Source: JAJEBT01 sp965214975 (GTDB lineage Bacteria; Pseudomonadota; Alphaproteobacteria; MPNO01; UBA830). From it: DNA of 64,000 bases. The notes under the pieces are model-generated. The model made no database searches. It was not told the DNA's origin and worked only from the letters and a program-made list of their open reading frames with translations. The position numbers and the translations under genes are program-made. Shown here piece after piece: positions 26,275 through 35,283 of this stretch (its first letter is position 1; every line of letters starts with the position of its first letter). The stretch covers positions 1,550,001 to 1,614,000 of the forward strand of contig OZ244055.1 of NCBI GenBank assembly GCA_965214975.1, given 5' to 3'.

Positions 26275-27220
26275 CTCTTCCCGCGGCGACGCCCGACACC
26301 TGGCGCAGGGTCCAGACCAGGGCCGACGGATCGGCCCTTCCCAGCCCCGCGATGTCGAGCGCGCTGCCGTGCGCCACCGAGGAGAACACGACGGGCGAAC
26401 CGATGGCGAAGGCGGCGACGCCGCCGGCGCCGGAAAGCTTGGCCGGAATGTGTCCCTGATCGTGCAGCATCACGAGATAGGCATCGTAGGAAGGGTCGAG
26501 ATACATCGTGTCGGCGCCGAAGGGTCCGTGCGCGTCGATTCCCTGCCTGCGGCCGTCGGCGATGGCCGGCGCGACCGCGACGGCCTCCTCGTTTCCGAAA
26601 AGCCCCCCTTCCCCGGCATGCGGATTGAGGCCCGAAACGGCGATCCGGGGTTCGGCGATCCCCAGATCGCGGAGCGAACCGTCCACGGCCCGGAGCGCCC
26701 GCAGGACGCGCGGCCGGTCGATGCGCTCAAGCGCCGCGCGGAGGCCGACATGCAGCGTCACGTGGGCGATGCGCAGGCGGTCGGAAACCAGCATCAGGAA
26801 CACGGCCTCCGGATCCGTTCCCGTTTCCCGCGCGACGAAGGACGGGTAGCCGTCGAACGCGATCCCCGCCGCGGCGATCGACGATTGGGTCTGCGGGCAG
26901 GCGACGACGGCGTCGACCTCGCCCGCCATCGCCATCCGGACGGCCTCTCCCGCATAGGCGAGAACGGCCTCGCCGCAGGCCGGCGTGCTCGTCCCCGGAA
27001 CCAGGGAGGACGCGTCCAGCGCGGGAACGTCCGCCAGATCGTCCGGCGGGGGAAGGCCGAGTTCCCCGGCGCAGCGCTCCGCCACGGCACGGCCGCCGAC
27101 GATCACGGGGCGGCACAGGGCCCGCACCCGGTCGTCGGCGACGGCCTTCAGCGCGATCTCCGGTCCGATGCCGGCGGGGTCGCCGATCGCGATCGCGACG
27201 CGCGGCAACGCGGTTCCCAT
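26258..27220 (-). CDS. PdxA-family dehydrogenase, probable cis-dihydrodiol dehydrogenase
   Basis: 320 residues. The GDPAGIGPE start and metal ligands His153 (RIAHVTLH), His253 (LHDQGHIPAKL) and His284 (SSVAHGSALDIAG) are those of the PdxA superfamily, as is LNPHAGEGG (200-207). PdxA oxidises 4-phospho-hydroxythreonine, but TphB of terephthalate degradation, in the same family, dehydrogenates and decarboxylates a carboxylated cis-dihydrodiol. Here the gene follows the two Rieske oxygenase subunit genes by 6 bases or less, so a TphB-like role is more likely than vitamin B6 synthesis. No other pdx gene is nearby. GTG and ATG are adjacent at the start; the ATG was used. Confidence 0.85.
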   Translation of the reverse strand: MGTALPRVAIAIGDPAGIGPEIALKAVADDRVRALCRPVIVGGRAVAERCAGELGLPPPDDLADVPALDASSLVPGTSTPACGEAVLAYAGEAVRMAMAGEVDAVVACPQTQSSIAAAGIAFDGYPSFVARETGTDPEAVFLMLVSDRLRIAHVTLHVGLRAALERIDRPRVLRALRAVDGSLRDLGIAEPRIAVSGLNPHAGEGGLFGNEEAVAVAPAIADGRRQGIDAHGPFGADTMYLDPSYDAYLVMLHDQGHIPAKLSGAGGVAAFAIGSPVVFSSVAHGSALDIAGLGRADPSALVWTLRQVSGVAAGRVSPGP

Positions 27221-27226
27221 CACCGG

Positions 27227-27727
27227 TCAGAGGGGGATGACAACAAGCGTGTGGATCCGCGCGGAATCCGTCACCACGACACGGGAGCGGAAGCGCGGTC
27301 CGCCGGATTCGAAAACGATGTCGTCGACGTACTTGCCGGTGGCGAAGACCGCGCTGTCCCCCTCCTGCATGACGCGGATGACCGCGAAGGAGGTCTCGAC
27401 CCGCCACGCGCCGTCCTTCCAGCCGCGGATCCGCATCCCGGACTGCAGGTGCCTGTAGCAATGCGGCTCGTACACGTTCGCCTCTCGAAGCGCCTTGACC
27501 CGATCCTCCAGCATGCCCCGGCTGCGGCACTCCATCACCCCGACGGCGCGGCCCCGGGCATGGTTCTCCCGATTGACGATGCGGTAGACGCAGGGGTCGG
27601 TGAAACAGTCCGGCCATTCCTCGAGGCGGTCGTCGTCGATCAGATGCGCGCAATCGGCGATGAAGTCCTCGAGCTTCCGGCGGGGAGCGGCGGCCGGCGT
27701 GCCGCCGGGAGGACCGTGCACCGTCAT
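27227..27727 (-). CDS. Aromatic-ring-hydroxylating dioxygenase, beta (small) subunit
   Basis: 166 residues with the NTF2-like cone fold of the small subunits: FIADCAHLIDDDRLEEWPDCF at the N-terminus and YRIVNRENHARG further on, then FRSRVVVTDSARIHTL at the C-terminus. It is structural and helps form the alpha3beta3 hexamer. The ATG overlaps the TGA of the alpha-subunit gene (ATGA), which fixes the start and shows co-translation. Confidence 0.9.
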   Translation of the reverse strand: MTVHGPPGGTPAAAPRRKLEDFIADCAHLIDDDRLEEWPDCFTDPCVYRIVNRENHARGRAVGVMECRSRGMLEDRVKALREANVYEPHCYRHLQSGMRIRGWKDGAWRVETSFAVIRVMQEGDSAVFATGKYVDDIVFESGGPRFRSRVVVTDSARIHTLVVIPL

Positions 27728-28965
27728 GCCCCCATGAGGTCGCGGTATCCTCTCCAGAACCCGCGAATCGACACCTCGGTCGCGCGCCCTTCCTCGGTCG
27801 GCGCGACGTCCCGGCCGCCCATCTCGAGAACGGTCGCTTTCCCGGGGTCGTGTCTCGATCCGCGCTGCACCCAGCCGCCGACGACTCCGTCCTCCATCGA
27901 GATCAGCCCGCCCGGTCCGACCAGATTGGACTGCCGGATCCTGGCCTCCCGCTCTTCCTCGCTGTCGTCGGCGAAACCGATGATCCACCAGAGAAGCTCG
28001 CATTCCTCCGGCCCCTTGGGCAGGCACAGCCGCAGGGCGATCGAGTTGTAGATCTGCTGGACGACGAAATTCGGATGGATCGACTGGATCGCCAGCGTCG
28101 TGCCGCACTCGAACTCCCGCCAGCCGTCGACCAGGCTGGGGTCGGCAAGCCGGTAGCCGTCCTTCACCGACAGCAGGCGCCTGGAATCGTACTGGCTCTC
28201 CTCGCGGTCGGTCTCGGCGACCGAATAGCTGACGTGGTGCCACCCCCGGTCGGAAAGGCGGATGCCGCCCTTCATGGACAGGCGGTTGATCCGGAAGGTC
28301 GCCTGGAACATGTGCAGGATGCTCGCGTGGTACGAGTCCCGGACGTTCTCCATGTACAGCTTCCAGTTGTTGGGCATGAACTGGCTGTAGGTTCCGAGAA
28401 CGACGATGTCGCGGCCGAGCACCCGGTCGATGTTGTCACGCATCTCGTTGCCGAGAAACTCCGCGAGCGGCGGCGCGGACGGCGAAAAGGTGGCGAAGAT
28501 CAGTCCGCGCAGGCTGTCCGCGCGCAGGCGTTCGAGACCGTGCTCCGCGACGTCGAAATCGTCCGGCATGCCGCCGGACCGGCCGATTCCCTTGCCGAAG
28601 GCCACGCTCTCGAGAGCGCCGTCGAGATCGTAGCGCCAGTTGTGGTAGACGCAGGTCAGGTTCTCGACGCGGCCCGACTTGGCGACGCAGACGAGATTGC
28701 CGCGATGGGAACAGCGGTTCACGAGCACGCGCACGCCGCCGTCCGGATGGCGGAGGACGATGACGGGAGTCTCGCCGATGTAGGCCGTGCGGTAGTCGCC
28801 CGGTTCCGGAAGCTCCCGCTCGAGCCCGACGAACGACCAGACGGGACCGCGGAAGATCCTCCGCTGCTCCTCCTCGTACACGCCGGGATCGGTGTAGATG
28901 CCGTAGGGAACCCTGCTCACCCCGTCGTCGGGCCAGCGGATCGCCTGTCGGGCGTCGTCGGTCAT
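27724..28965 (-). CDS. Rieske aromatic-ring-hydroxylating dioxygenase, alpha subunit
   Basis: 413 residues. The Rieske [2Fe-2S] site is Cys85-x-His87 (NRCSHRG) and Cys105-x2-His108 (CVYHNWRY). The mononuclear iron site is His213 and His218 in NVRDSYHASILH, with Asp210 as the residue that links the two centres between subunits. Together with the beta subunit it adds O2 to an aromatic ring; its closest functional analogues are oxygenases of salicylate, anthranilate and phthalate type. Electrons would come from the Rieske ferredoxin (30882-31205) and reductase (31222-32442). The ATG at 28965 starts MTDDARQAIRWPDDGVS, and 171 bases separate it from the divergent RidA gene. Confidence 0.92.
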   Translation of the reverse strand: MTDDARQAIRWPDDGVSRVPYGIYTDPGVYEEEQRRIFRGPVWSFVGLERELPEPGDYRTAYIGETPVIVLRHPDGGVRVLVNRCSHRGNLVCVAKSGRVENLTCVYHNWRYDLDGALESVAFGKGIGRSGGMPDDFDVAEHGLERLRADSLRGLIFATFSPSAPPLAEFLGNEMRDNIDRVLGRDIVVLGTYSQFMPNNWKLYMENVRDSYHASILHMFQATFRINRLSMKGGIRLSDRGWHHVSYSVAETDREESQYDSRRLLSVKDGYRLADPSLVDGWREFECGTTLAIQSIHPNFVVQQIYNSIALRLCLPKGPEECELLWWIIGFADDSEEEREARIRQSNLVGPGGLISMEDGVVGGWVQRGSRHDPGKATVLEMGGRDVAPTEEGRATEVSIRGFWRGYRDLMGA

Positions 28966-29136
28966 GGCTCACCCGCGCGTCCAGTCCTCGTGCGAAACGC
29001 GAATCTAGAGAATATCGCGCGGTCTGGGAAGGCGTTCGCCGCCGCGGCGGACGATTGCGCGGGCGGGCGAATCGCCACATTATCGGACCGTCCCGGCATT
29101 CCGGCCGGCGCGGACCGACGACGGGAGGCCTCATCC

Positions 29137-29529
29137 ATGACGCGGCGACAGAGCATCGACATCGAGGGATACAAGCACCGCAACCCGATTCCGGCCGCGT
29201 CGCGCGTCGGGAACATCCTGATGACCGGCGTCATCCAGGGTCTGGATTCCGAGACCGGCACGGTGCCCGACACGCTCGAGGCCCAGTGCGAGGTCGTGTT
29301 CCGGCACATCCGCGCGATCATGGAAAAGGCCGGCGGAACGCCCGAGGACATCGTCAAGATCTCGTTCTGGCTCCGGGATCCGGACCGGCGGCCGACGCTC
29401 AACGCGGAATGGACCGGGATGTTTCCCGACCCCGGCTCCCGTCCGGCCCGTCACACCGCGCCGGGCACGCCCAACGACCCCTATCTGGTGAGCTGCGAGT
29501 TCACCGCCGTGCTCGACGACGGCGCGTGA
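29137..29529 (+). CDS. RidA/YjgF family protein
   Basis: 130 residues, the common RidA length. Residues that line the active-site cleft are recognisable: LMTGVIQGLDSETG, HIRAIMEKAGGTPEDIVK, and the arginine in SRPARHTAPG that binds the carboxylate of imine substrates. RidA proteins hydrolyse reactive enamines or imines; in aromatic clusters they may handle unstable ring-cleavage products, which is inference. A purine-rich ACGGGAGG lies 8 bases before the ATG. It is divergent from the Rieske oxygenase operon. Confidence 0.9.
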   Translation: MTRRQSIDIEGYKHRNPIPAASRVGNILMTGVIQGLDSETGTVPDTLEAQCEVVFRHIRAIMEKAGGTPEDIVKISFWLRDPDRRPTLNAEWTGMFPDPGSRPARHTAPGTPNDPYLVSCEFTAVLDDGA

Positions 29530-29542
29530 CGCGGCGCTGGTC

Positions 29543-30715
29543 TCAGAACAGCTCCACGACCGCCCCGGAACCGTCCCTGCCCTGCGCCCGGTAATGGCCG
29601 AGCTTCTCGAGCAGCGGCGCGTCGGTGTAGCTGTACAGGATGGCGTCTTCCGGTCCTGAATTGACGAAACGCCTCCAGCCGTGGCTCGGAACGACGAAGA
29701 AGTCGTTCCGTTCCCACGGCAGCCGTTCCCCGTCGACCTCGACGTGGCCCGACCCCTCGAGCGCGAAATACGCCGACGACGCCGTGTGGCGCTTGAGCCG
29801 GGTCCGTTCGCCCGGGCGAAGCAGCTGCGCGCGGTAGCTCAGCGTCGAGAACACCGGCTCGCCGTCCACGGGATTGACGCACTCGACGATGATCCCTTCA
29901 TGAGGATCCCCGTCGTGTTCGCGCATGCCCCCGAGCGCGGAACGGATGTCGTCGCTCTTGTACAGGAACATCGGCGTGACCTTGCGCCCCTCCCCGCGCG
30001 GCACCGCGTCGAACATCGGGACGATGCCGCCCCTTCCGTAGAGCCTGCCGGAGTGGCCGGATTCCGGGGGGCGGTTGCTGTTCGCGGCGGGGTCGTCGTG
30101 GCGCGCCCATGCGAGGCCGAGAAAGTCGGCGAGCGGCCAGTCGAGCGTGTCGGCCCAGATCACGGGCGAATCGTCGTCGTTCCCGTGCCCGTGCCACGTG
30201 CCGTTCGGCGTGAACACGAGATCCCCGCGCCGGGGAGAGATCCTCTCGCCCTCGACCATGGTGTAGCCGCCGGAATCCGAGATGATGGTCCGGCTCGCGT
30301 TCGGGGTGTGCATGTGCGACTCGGCCACGTCCCCTTTCTTGTAGATGGAGATCGCGATCCGGATGGTGTTGGTGACCTTCACGCCCTTGGTGCCGAAGGC
30401 GGGGTTGGCGAGGAGAACCGACTGCCTCTCGGTCAGCTCCAGCGGACACAGTTCCACGAGCTGCATCAGGTATTTCTCGATCTGCCGCCACTTCCAGACA
30501 TGCGGCACGGCCGCGGGATGCTCCACCCCGAGAGTGTGCGGGCCGGGAGCGGGCTTGTCGGAAACGCCCAGATGCCAGGGCTTCTGGTTCGGGAGATTCC
30601 ACCGCGTTCGTATCCACAGGCCGTGGTCGGCCGCCTCGGCGTTGAGATCCTCGAGTTCGGCGACGATCGCCTCGAGTTCCCGCTGGCGTTCCGGCGATCG
30701 AGCGGACGTTGCCAT
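29543..30715 (-). CDS. Gentisate 1,2-dioxygenase-like bicupin (second copy)
   Basis: 390 residues, two cupin barrels. First-barrel metal ligands: His134 and His136 (VAESHMHTPNASR) and His175 (NGTWHGHGN). It is related to the gene at 23847-24998 but has a different N-terminal half, so the two are distinct paralogues, perhaps with different substrates. Fe(II)-dependent ring opening is expected. GGGAGG lies shortly before the ATG. It converges with RidA (13 bases apart) and is divergent from the Rieske ferredoxin gene. Confidence 0.88.
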   Translation of the reverse strand: MATSARSPERQRELEAIVAELEDLNAEAADHGLWIRTRWNLPNQKPWHLGVSDKPAPGPHTLGVEHPAAVPHVWKWRQIEKYLMQLVELCPLELTERQSVLLANPAFGTKGVKVTNTIRIAISIYKKGDVAESHMHTPNASRTIISDSGGYTMVEGERISPRRGDLVFTPNGTWHGHGNDDDSPVIWADTLDWPLADFLGLAWARHDDPAANSNRPPESGHSGRLYGRGGIVPMFDAVPRGEGRKVTPMFLYKSDDIRSALGGMREHDGDPHEGIIVECVNPVDGEPVFSTLSYRAQLLRPGERTRLKRHTASSAYFALEGSGHVEVDGERLPWERNDFFVVPSHGWRRFVNSGPEDAILYSYTDAPLLEKLGHYRAQGRDGSGAVVELF

Positions 30716-30881
30716 GCCCCGCCTCCCTTTTCCGCAGGCTCCGATCATAGCACGCGGCGCCCGACGTCCAAGGCGCCGCGCAGGTTGAGATGGGACGGCG
30801 GGTTGCGTAGTATCCGCCCGCCCTCGCCCGGCCCTCGGCGCGACGGACCGAAAAGCAACAGGCACGGGAACACGAGCGATC

Positions 30882-31205
30882 ATGAGCGACACGAAATTCC
30901 ACCGCGTGGCCAGCACGTCGGACCTCGGCGAGGACGAGGCGCTTCAGGTGATCGTCGACGGCAGGGAAATCGCCCTCATCAATCTCGGCGGCGAGTTCTT
31001 CGCGCTCGACGACATCTGCACGCATGCCTACGCGTCCATGGCGGACGGCTACATCGAGGGCGAGTGCATCGAATGCCCGCTGCACGGCGCGCAGTTCGAC
31101 ATCAGGACGGGAAAGGCGGAGACGCCGCCCGCGACCGAGGATCTGAACCGCCACGAGGTCAGGATCGACGGGGACGACATCCTCGTCGCCGTCTCCGGCG
31201 ACTGA
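30882..31205 (+). CDS. Rieske-type ferredoxin for an aromatic oxygenase
   Basis: 107 residues. The [2Fe-2S] ligands are Cys46-x-His48 (DICTHAY) and Cys65-x2-His68 (IECPLHGAQFD). The small size and surface match the ferredoxins that carry electrons from a flavoprotein reductase to Rieske oxygenases. The reductase gene follows after 16 bases, so the pair is a two-component electron supply for the oxygenase encoded at 27227-28965. Confidence 0.93.
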   Translation: MSDTKFHRVASTSDLGEDEALQVIVDGREIALINLGGEFFALDDICTHAYASMADGYIEGECIECPLHGAQFDIRTGKAETPPATEDLNRHEVRIDGDDILVAVSGD

Positions 31206-31221
31206 CGGCGCCCGAACCGCG

Positions 31222-32442
31222 GTGGCCACCGCCTTCGTCATCGTCGGCGCCGGCCAGGCGGGCGGCTGGGCCGCCAGGACGCTGCGCGACGAGGGATTCG
31301 ACGGGCGCGTCGTCGTCGTCGGCGACGAACCCCATCCGCCCCACGAACGCCCGCCGCTCTCGAAGGGGATCCTCCTGGGCGAGGCGGAACGGGATTCGTG
31401 CCTGCTGTGGCCGCCCCGGGAACTCGAGGACGCGGGAATCGAGCTGCGGCTGGGAGAACGGGTTGCGGCGATCGATCCCGACCGTCACGCCCTGACCCTC
31501 GAGAGCGGCGAAACGCTCGAATGGTCCAGACTCCTGCTCGCCACCGGAGGCGCGGCACGGACCCTGGACGTCGAGGGTTCGGACCTCGAGGGAGTTCTCA
31601 CGCTTCGCACGATCGCCGACTGCGAGGAACTGCGCCCCCGCCTCTCCGCCGGCGCGTCCGTCCTCGTCGTCGGCGCCGGCTGGATCGGCCTCGAAGTCGC
31701 CGCGGCCGCCCGGAAAAAGGGCGCCGACGTGACCGTGGTGGAAGCCGCCGACCGCGTCTGCGCCCGGGCGCTGACGCCCGGCATGTCGGAATGGGTTCTC
31801 CGGCTCCACCGGAACCGGGGCGTCGACGTCCGCCTCGGGGAGTCCGTCTCCCGGTTCGAGGGCGACCGGCGGCTGCGGCGGGCGGTACTCGGCGACGGAA
31901 GCGAGGCGCCCTGCGACGTGTGCGTCGTCGGCATCGGCATGACGCCCGGCACGTCCCTCGCCGACGCCGCGGGCCTCGACGTCGACGACGGCATCGTCAC
32001 CGACGAGTTCGGGCGCACCTCCCATCCCGACGTCTTCGCGGCCGGCGACGTCGCCAGCCACCCCAATCCGGTTCTCGGCCGCCGTCTTCGCCTGGAATCA
32101 TGGGAGAACGCCCAGAACCAGGCCATCAACACGGCGCGGGCGATGCTCGGAAAGGGCGCCCCCTACGCGGAGATCCCGTGGTTCTGGTCGGACCAGTACG
32201 ACGTCAACATCCAGCTCATGGGACTTCCCGAAACCTGGACCGAGACCGCCGTTCGGGGCGACCGCGACGAGGGGGCCTTCGTGGAGTTCTATCTCGACGA
32301 CGGGCGTCTGCGGGGCGCGGCGGCGGTCAACAACGCCCGAGACCTGCGTTTCAGCCGGCGCCTGATGATGGCGGACAGGACCTACGACCCGTCGGCGCTC
32401 GCCGACCCCGGCGTCAGGCTCCAGAGCCTTCTGAGATCCTGA
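31222..32442 (+). CDS. NAD(P)H-dependent ferredoxin reductase (FAD)
   Basis: 406 residues. Two nucleotide-binding sites are visible: FVIVGAGQAGGWAA at the N-terminus for FAD and VLVVGAGWIGLEVA about residue 150 for NAD(P)H; DVFAAGDVA near 270-280 closes the FAD site. The C-terminal domain with FWSDQYDVNIQLMG is typical of ferredoxin reductases of the rhodocoxin/BphA4 type. It is the electron donor to the Rieske ferredoxin encoded just upstream. GTG start. Confidence 0.92.
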   Translation: MATAFVIVGAGQAGGWAARTLRDEGFDGRVVVVGDEPHPPHERPPLSKGILLGEAERDSCLLWPPRELEDAGIELRLGERVAAIDPDRHALTLESGETLEWSRLLLATGGAARTLDVEGSDLEGVLTLRTIADCEELRPRLSAGASVLVVGAGWIGLEVAAAARKKGADVTVVEAADRVCARALTPGMSEWVLRLHRNRGVDVRLGESVSRFEGDRRLRRAVLGDGSEAPCDVCVVGIGMTPGTSLADAAGLDVDDGIVTDEFGRTSHPDVFAAGDVASHPNPVLGRRLRLESWENAQNQAINTARAMLGKGAPYAEIPWFWSDQYDVNIQLMGLPETWTETAVRGDRDEGAFVEFYLDDGRLRGAAAVNNARDLRFSRRLMMADRTYDPSALADPGVRLQSLLRS

Positions 32443-32456
32443 ACGGCCCGCCGCGG

Positions 32457-32894
32457 TCAGAGGAGTCCGAGAGAGCGGAGCTCCTCCGCCATCTCGTCCG
32501 GCAGTTCCCCGGCGTCGCCGGCGAACGTCCTCGCGTCGGGCGGCGCGGCCGCGGCTTCGAGATAGCGCCAGCCCTGGAAGGGACGCCTCGGGCGCGGCTC
32601 GACGGGAACGAGCTCCGCGTCGAGGATCAGGGCGCAGCGCGCCTTTCCGCTGTCGTCGGTCGCCGCCTCGACGGCCGTGATCGCCTGGCGCGCGCGGATC
32701 TTGCGCCTGATGACCCAGTAGATCGAGCCGCCGTCGAGAATCTCCCCGGCGCGGCGCGGCGTCGAACGCGTGACGTGCCGGAGTCCCGGCGGTTCGCCCG
32801 CGGCCTGCGCGGCCTCGAGCCGGAGGCGCTGGCGCTCCGCGAGCTCGGAGAGGCTGGCGACGCCCACGGCCATCTTGACCAGATGCACGGTCAT
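32457..32894 (-). CDS. DUF1489 family protein
   Basis: 145 residues. HLVKMAVGVASLSELAERQ at the N-terminus, then HVTRSTPRRAGEILDGGSIYWVIRRKIRARQ, is the conserved core of DUF1489, a family I know from alphaproteobacteria. Its function is unknown. It is on the strand opposite to the reductase gene and converges with it at 14 bases. The C-terminal segment FQGWRYLEAAAAPPD is also conserved in the family. Confidence 0.85.
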   Translation of the reverse strand: MTVHLVKMAVGVASLSELAERQRLRLEAAQAAGEPPGLRHVTRSTPRRAGEILDGGSIYWVIRRKIRARQAITAVEAATDDSGKARCALILDAELVPVEPRPRRPFQGWRYLEAAAAPPDARTFAGDAGELPDEMAEELRSLGLL

Positions 32895-32928
32895 CGACGG
32901 ACCGCGGGTTCCCGCCGTCCGGGCACGG

Positions 32929-34326
32929 CTACAGGAGAAACCAGGCGCCCAGGCCCAGAAAGGCCAGGAACGCGGTCACGTCCGTCACCGTCGTGAGAAA
33001 GACTCCCGAGGCGACCGCAGGGTCGAACCGCGTCCGGGAAAGCCCGAGCGGAATCGCCAGCCCGGCGAGCCCGGCCACCGTCATCGTGACCACCATGGCC
33101 GCCGCCATCACGGCGCCCACGCCGGCGCTTCCCGACCATGTCCATGCCACCGCGCCGACGATGACCGCGAACAGCGCCCCGTTGAACGCGCCCACCAGCG
33201 CCTCCTTGGACAGCATGCGCAACGCGTTGGCGACCGTCAGCTCCTTCATGGCGATCGCCCGCACCGCGACCGTCAGCGTCTGGGTTCCGGCGTTGCCGCC
33301 CATGGAGGCGGCGATCGGCATGAGAACGGCAAGGATGACGAGCTGTCCGATCGCGCCCTCGAAAAAGCCGATCACGATCGAGGCCCCGATCGCCGTCAGC
33401 AGGTTGAAGAACAGCCAGCTGAACCGCGCCCTGCCCGTGTTGAAGGCGGCATGGTAGAGATCGTCCTCCCGGACGCCGCCGAGACGCATGATGTCCTCCG
33501 CGGCCTCCTCGTGAATGACGTCGACCACGTCGTCGATCGTGATCACGCCGATCAGGCGGTCAGAGGCGTCGACCACCGGAGCCGACACCAGATCCCTCTT
33601 CGAGAACACGTAGGCGACCTCCTCCTGGTCCATCCCGACGGGGACCGTCACCAGAACCGGCGCCGCCAGTTCGAGAACCCGCACCGGCCGCCTGGCGCGC
33701 AGAACCCTGCTGAGCGCGACCGTCCCGATCAGCCGGTGGCGGGGATCGACGACGAAGAGGTCGTAGAAGTCGTCCGGCAGCCCCTCGCTTTCCCGCAGGA
33801 AGTCGATGACCTCGCCGACCGTCCAGAACGACGGCACCGCGACGAACTCGCGCTGCATCAGGCGGCCCGCGCTGTCTTCGGGGAAGGCCAGCCCCTCCTC
33901 GAGCAGGCGGCGCAACTCCAGCGGAACGGCCTGGAGAACGCGGCGCCGCTGCCCCTCCCCGAGGGTCGCGATCAGCGCCAGGGCGTCGTCGGAATCGAGA
34001 GCGACGATCGCCCGCGCGACGAGGTCCGCGCCGAGCCGCTCGGCGACTTCGGTGCGCACGGTCTCGTCCAGTTCGGCGAGAACCGGCGGATCGAAAAGGT
34101 CCGCCAGGCGCTCCGCGATCGCCGCGCGCTGGGCGCCGTGAAGCATCTCGACGAGATCCGCGACCTCGGCCGGCCCCATCGGCGAGAGGATGCGGCGAAG
34201 CGCTTCGTCGTCGCCGGCGTCGAGCGCGGCGACGACGCCGCGGACCATCTCCGCGTCAGGCCCGAGAAGAGCCCCGGCCTGCACCGGCTGGACCGCCGGC
34301 GCTTCCTCCGTCCCGGTCTCCGGCAT
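32929..34326 (-). CDS. mgtE: Magnesium transporter MgtE
   Basis: 465 residues. N-terminal helical N-domain (about 25-150), then a CBS pair (VPSFWTVGEVIDFLRE..., VVDASDRLIGVITIDDVVDVI) and a C-terminal membrane domain of five helices containing LMPIAASMGGNAGTQTLTV, the pore signature. It is an inner-membrane Mg2+ channel gated by magnesium binding between the N and CBS domains. A GTG directly precedes the ATG at 34326; either could start. It lies downstream of tRNA-Leu on the same strand. Confidence 0.95.
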   Translation of the reverse strand: MPETGTEEAPAVQPVQAGALLGPDAEMVRGVVAALDAGDDEALRRILSPMGPAEVADLVEMLHGAQRAAIAERLADLFDPPVLAELDETVRTEVAERLGADLVARAIVALDSDDALALIATLGEGQRRRVLQAVPLELRRLLEEGLAFPEDSAGRLMQREFVAVPSFWTVGEVIDFLRESEGLPDDFYDLFVVDPRHRLIGTVALSRVLRARRPVRVLELAAPVLVTVPVGMDQEEVAYVFSKRDLVSAPVVDASDRLIGVITIDDVVDVIHEEAAEDIMRLGGVREDDLYHAAFNTGRARFSWLFFNLLTAIGASIVIGFFEGAIGQLVILAVLMPIAASMGGNAGTQTLTVAVRAIAMKELTVANALRMLSKEALVGAFNGALFAVIVGAVAWTWSGSAGVGAVMAAAMVVTMTVAGLAGLAIPLGLSRTRFDPAVASGVFLTTVTDVTAFLAFLGLGAWFLL

Positions 34327-34412
34327 CACGCCCTCCCCGCGGTCCGCCAGGACGGGCGGAGCCCGGAAACGGACAGGCCCGCTCGATCATCGGCGGGCCT
34401 GCGGAAAGTGAA

Positions 34413-34499
34413 TGGTGCGGTCGAGAAGACTCGAACTTCCACGGGATTTCTCCCACAGCGACCTCAACGCTGCGCGTCTACCAATTCCGCCACGACCGC
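34413..34499 (-). tRNA. tRNA-Leu (anticodon GAG)
   Basis: 87 bases including an encoded CCA end. The acceptor stem is GCGGTCG paired with CGACCGC and the anticodon arm is CAGCG-TTGAGGT-CGCTG, giving anticodon GAG that reads CUC and CUU. The D loop has GGTAGACGC and the TpsiC loop TTCGAGT; the long variable arm is that of a class II leucine tRNA. It stands between mgtE and lipB. Confidence 0.93.
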
Positions 34500-34584
34500 T
34501 CCCCGTTCACGGATTCCCGACGCTTGATTTCGGGACGCGCATTGACCTATCAGATGACCGTCGGCTTTGCAAGGATTCTCGTTC

Positions 34585-35259
34585 ATGCTTGGGACGCCTT
34601 CCGTGGCATGGCGCGTCGACGCCGCCCCCGTGGACTACGAGTCCGCGCTTCGCGCCATGGAGCGCGAGGTCGAGGGCATTCTCTCGGGAACCCGCCCGGA
34701 AAAGGTGTGGCTGCTCGAGCATCCCGCCCTCTACACCGCGGGCACCAGCGCCCGGCGGGAGGATCTTCTCGATCCCGGGCGGTTTCCGGTGTTCCGGACC
34801 GGCCGGGGAGGCGAATACACCTATCACGGGCCCGGCCAGCGCGTCGCCTACGTCATGCTCGATCTCAACCGCAGGGGCCGCGACGTGCGCCGCTACGTCC
34901 ACGGTCTCGAGCAGTGGATCATCGACGCGGTTGCCCGCTTCGGCGTGGCCGGGGAACGGCGGCCGGGGCGGGTCGGCATCTGGATCCCGCCGCCCCGCGG
35001 CGGGCGCGGCGGCGACCGGAAGATCGCCGCCGTCGGCGTGCGCCTCCGACGATGGGTCACCTATCACGGGGTTTCCCTGAACATCGACCCGGATCTGTCC
35101 CACTACGACGGCATCGTGCCGTGCGGCATCGCCGGTCACGGCGTGACGTCGCTCGCCGCGCTCGGCGTCAGCGCGACTCCCGGGGAGGTGGATTCCGTTC
35201 TTCGGGAGACCTTCGCCGGCGTGTTCGGCCCGGCGCCGGGGAACCGCACGGCCGCATGA
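34585..35259 (+). CDS. lipB: Octanoyltransferase LipB
   Basis: 224 residues. The acyl-enzyme cysteine is Cys180 in IVPCGIAGHGVTS and the partner Lys146 lies in RKIAAVGVRL; the HPALYTAGTSA and RGGEYTYHGPGQ segments are standard. It transfers octanoyl from acyl carrier protein to the lipoyl domains of dehydrogenase complexes and GcvH. The ATG at 34585 was chosen over an upstream TTG because AAGGA is 8 bases away. It converges with the ATP12 gene. Confidence 0.95.
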   Translation: MLGTPSVAWRVDAAPVDYESALRAMEREVEGILSGTRPEKVWLLEHPALYTAGTSARREDLLDPGRFPVFRTGRGGEYTYHGPGQRVAYVMLDLNRRGRDVRRYVHGLEQWIIDAVARFGVAGERRPGRVGIWIPPPRGGRGGDRKIAAVGVRLRRWVTYHGVSLNIDPDLSHYDGIVPCGIAGHGVTSLAALGVSATPGEVDSVLRETFAGVFGPAPGNRTAA

Positions 35260-35283
35260 CCCCGCGCTGGGCGGCGGCGGCGT

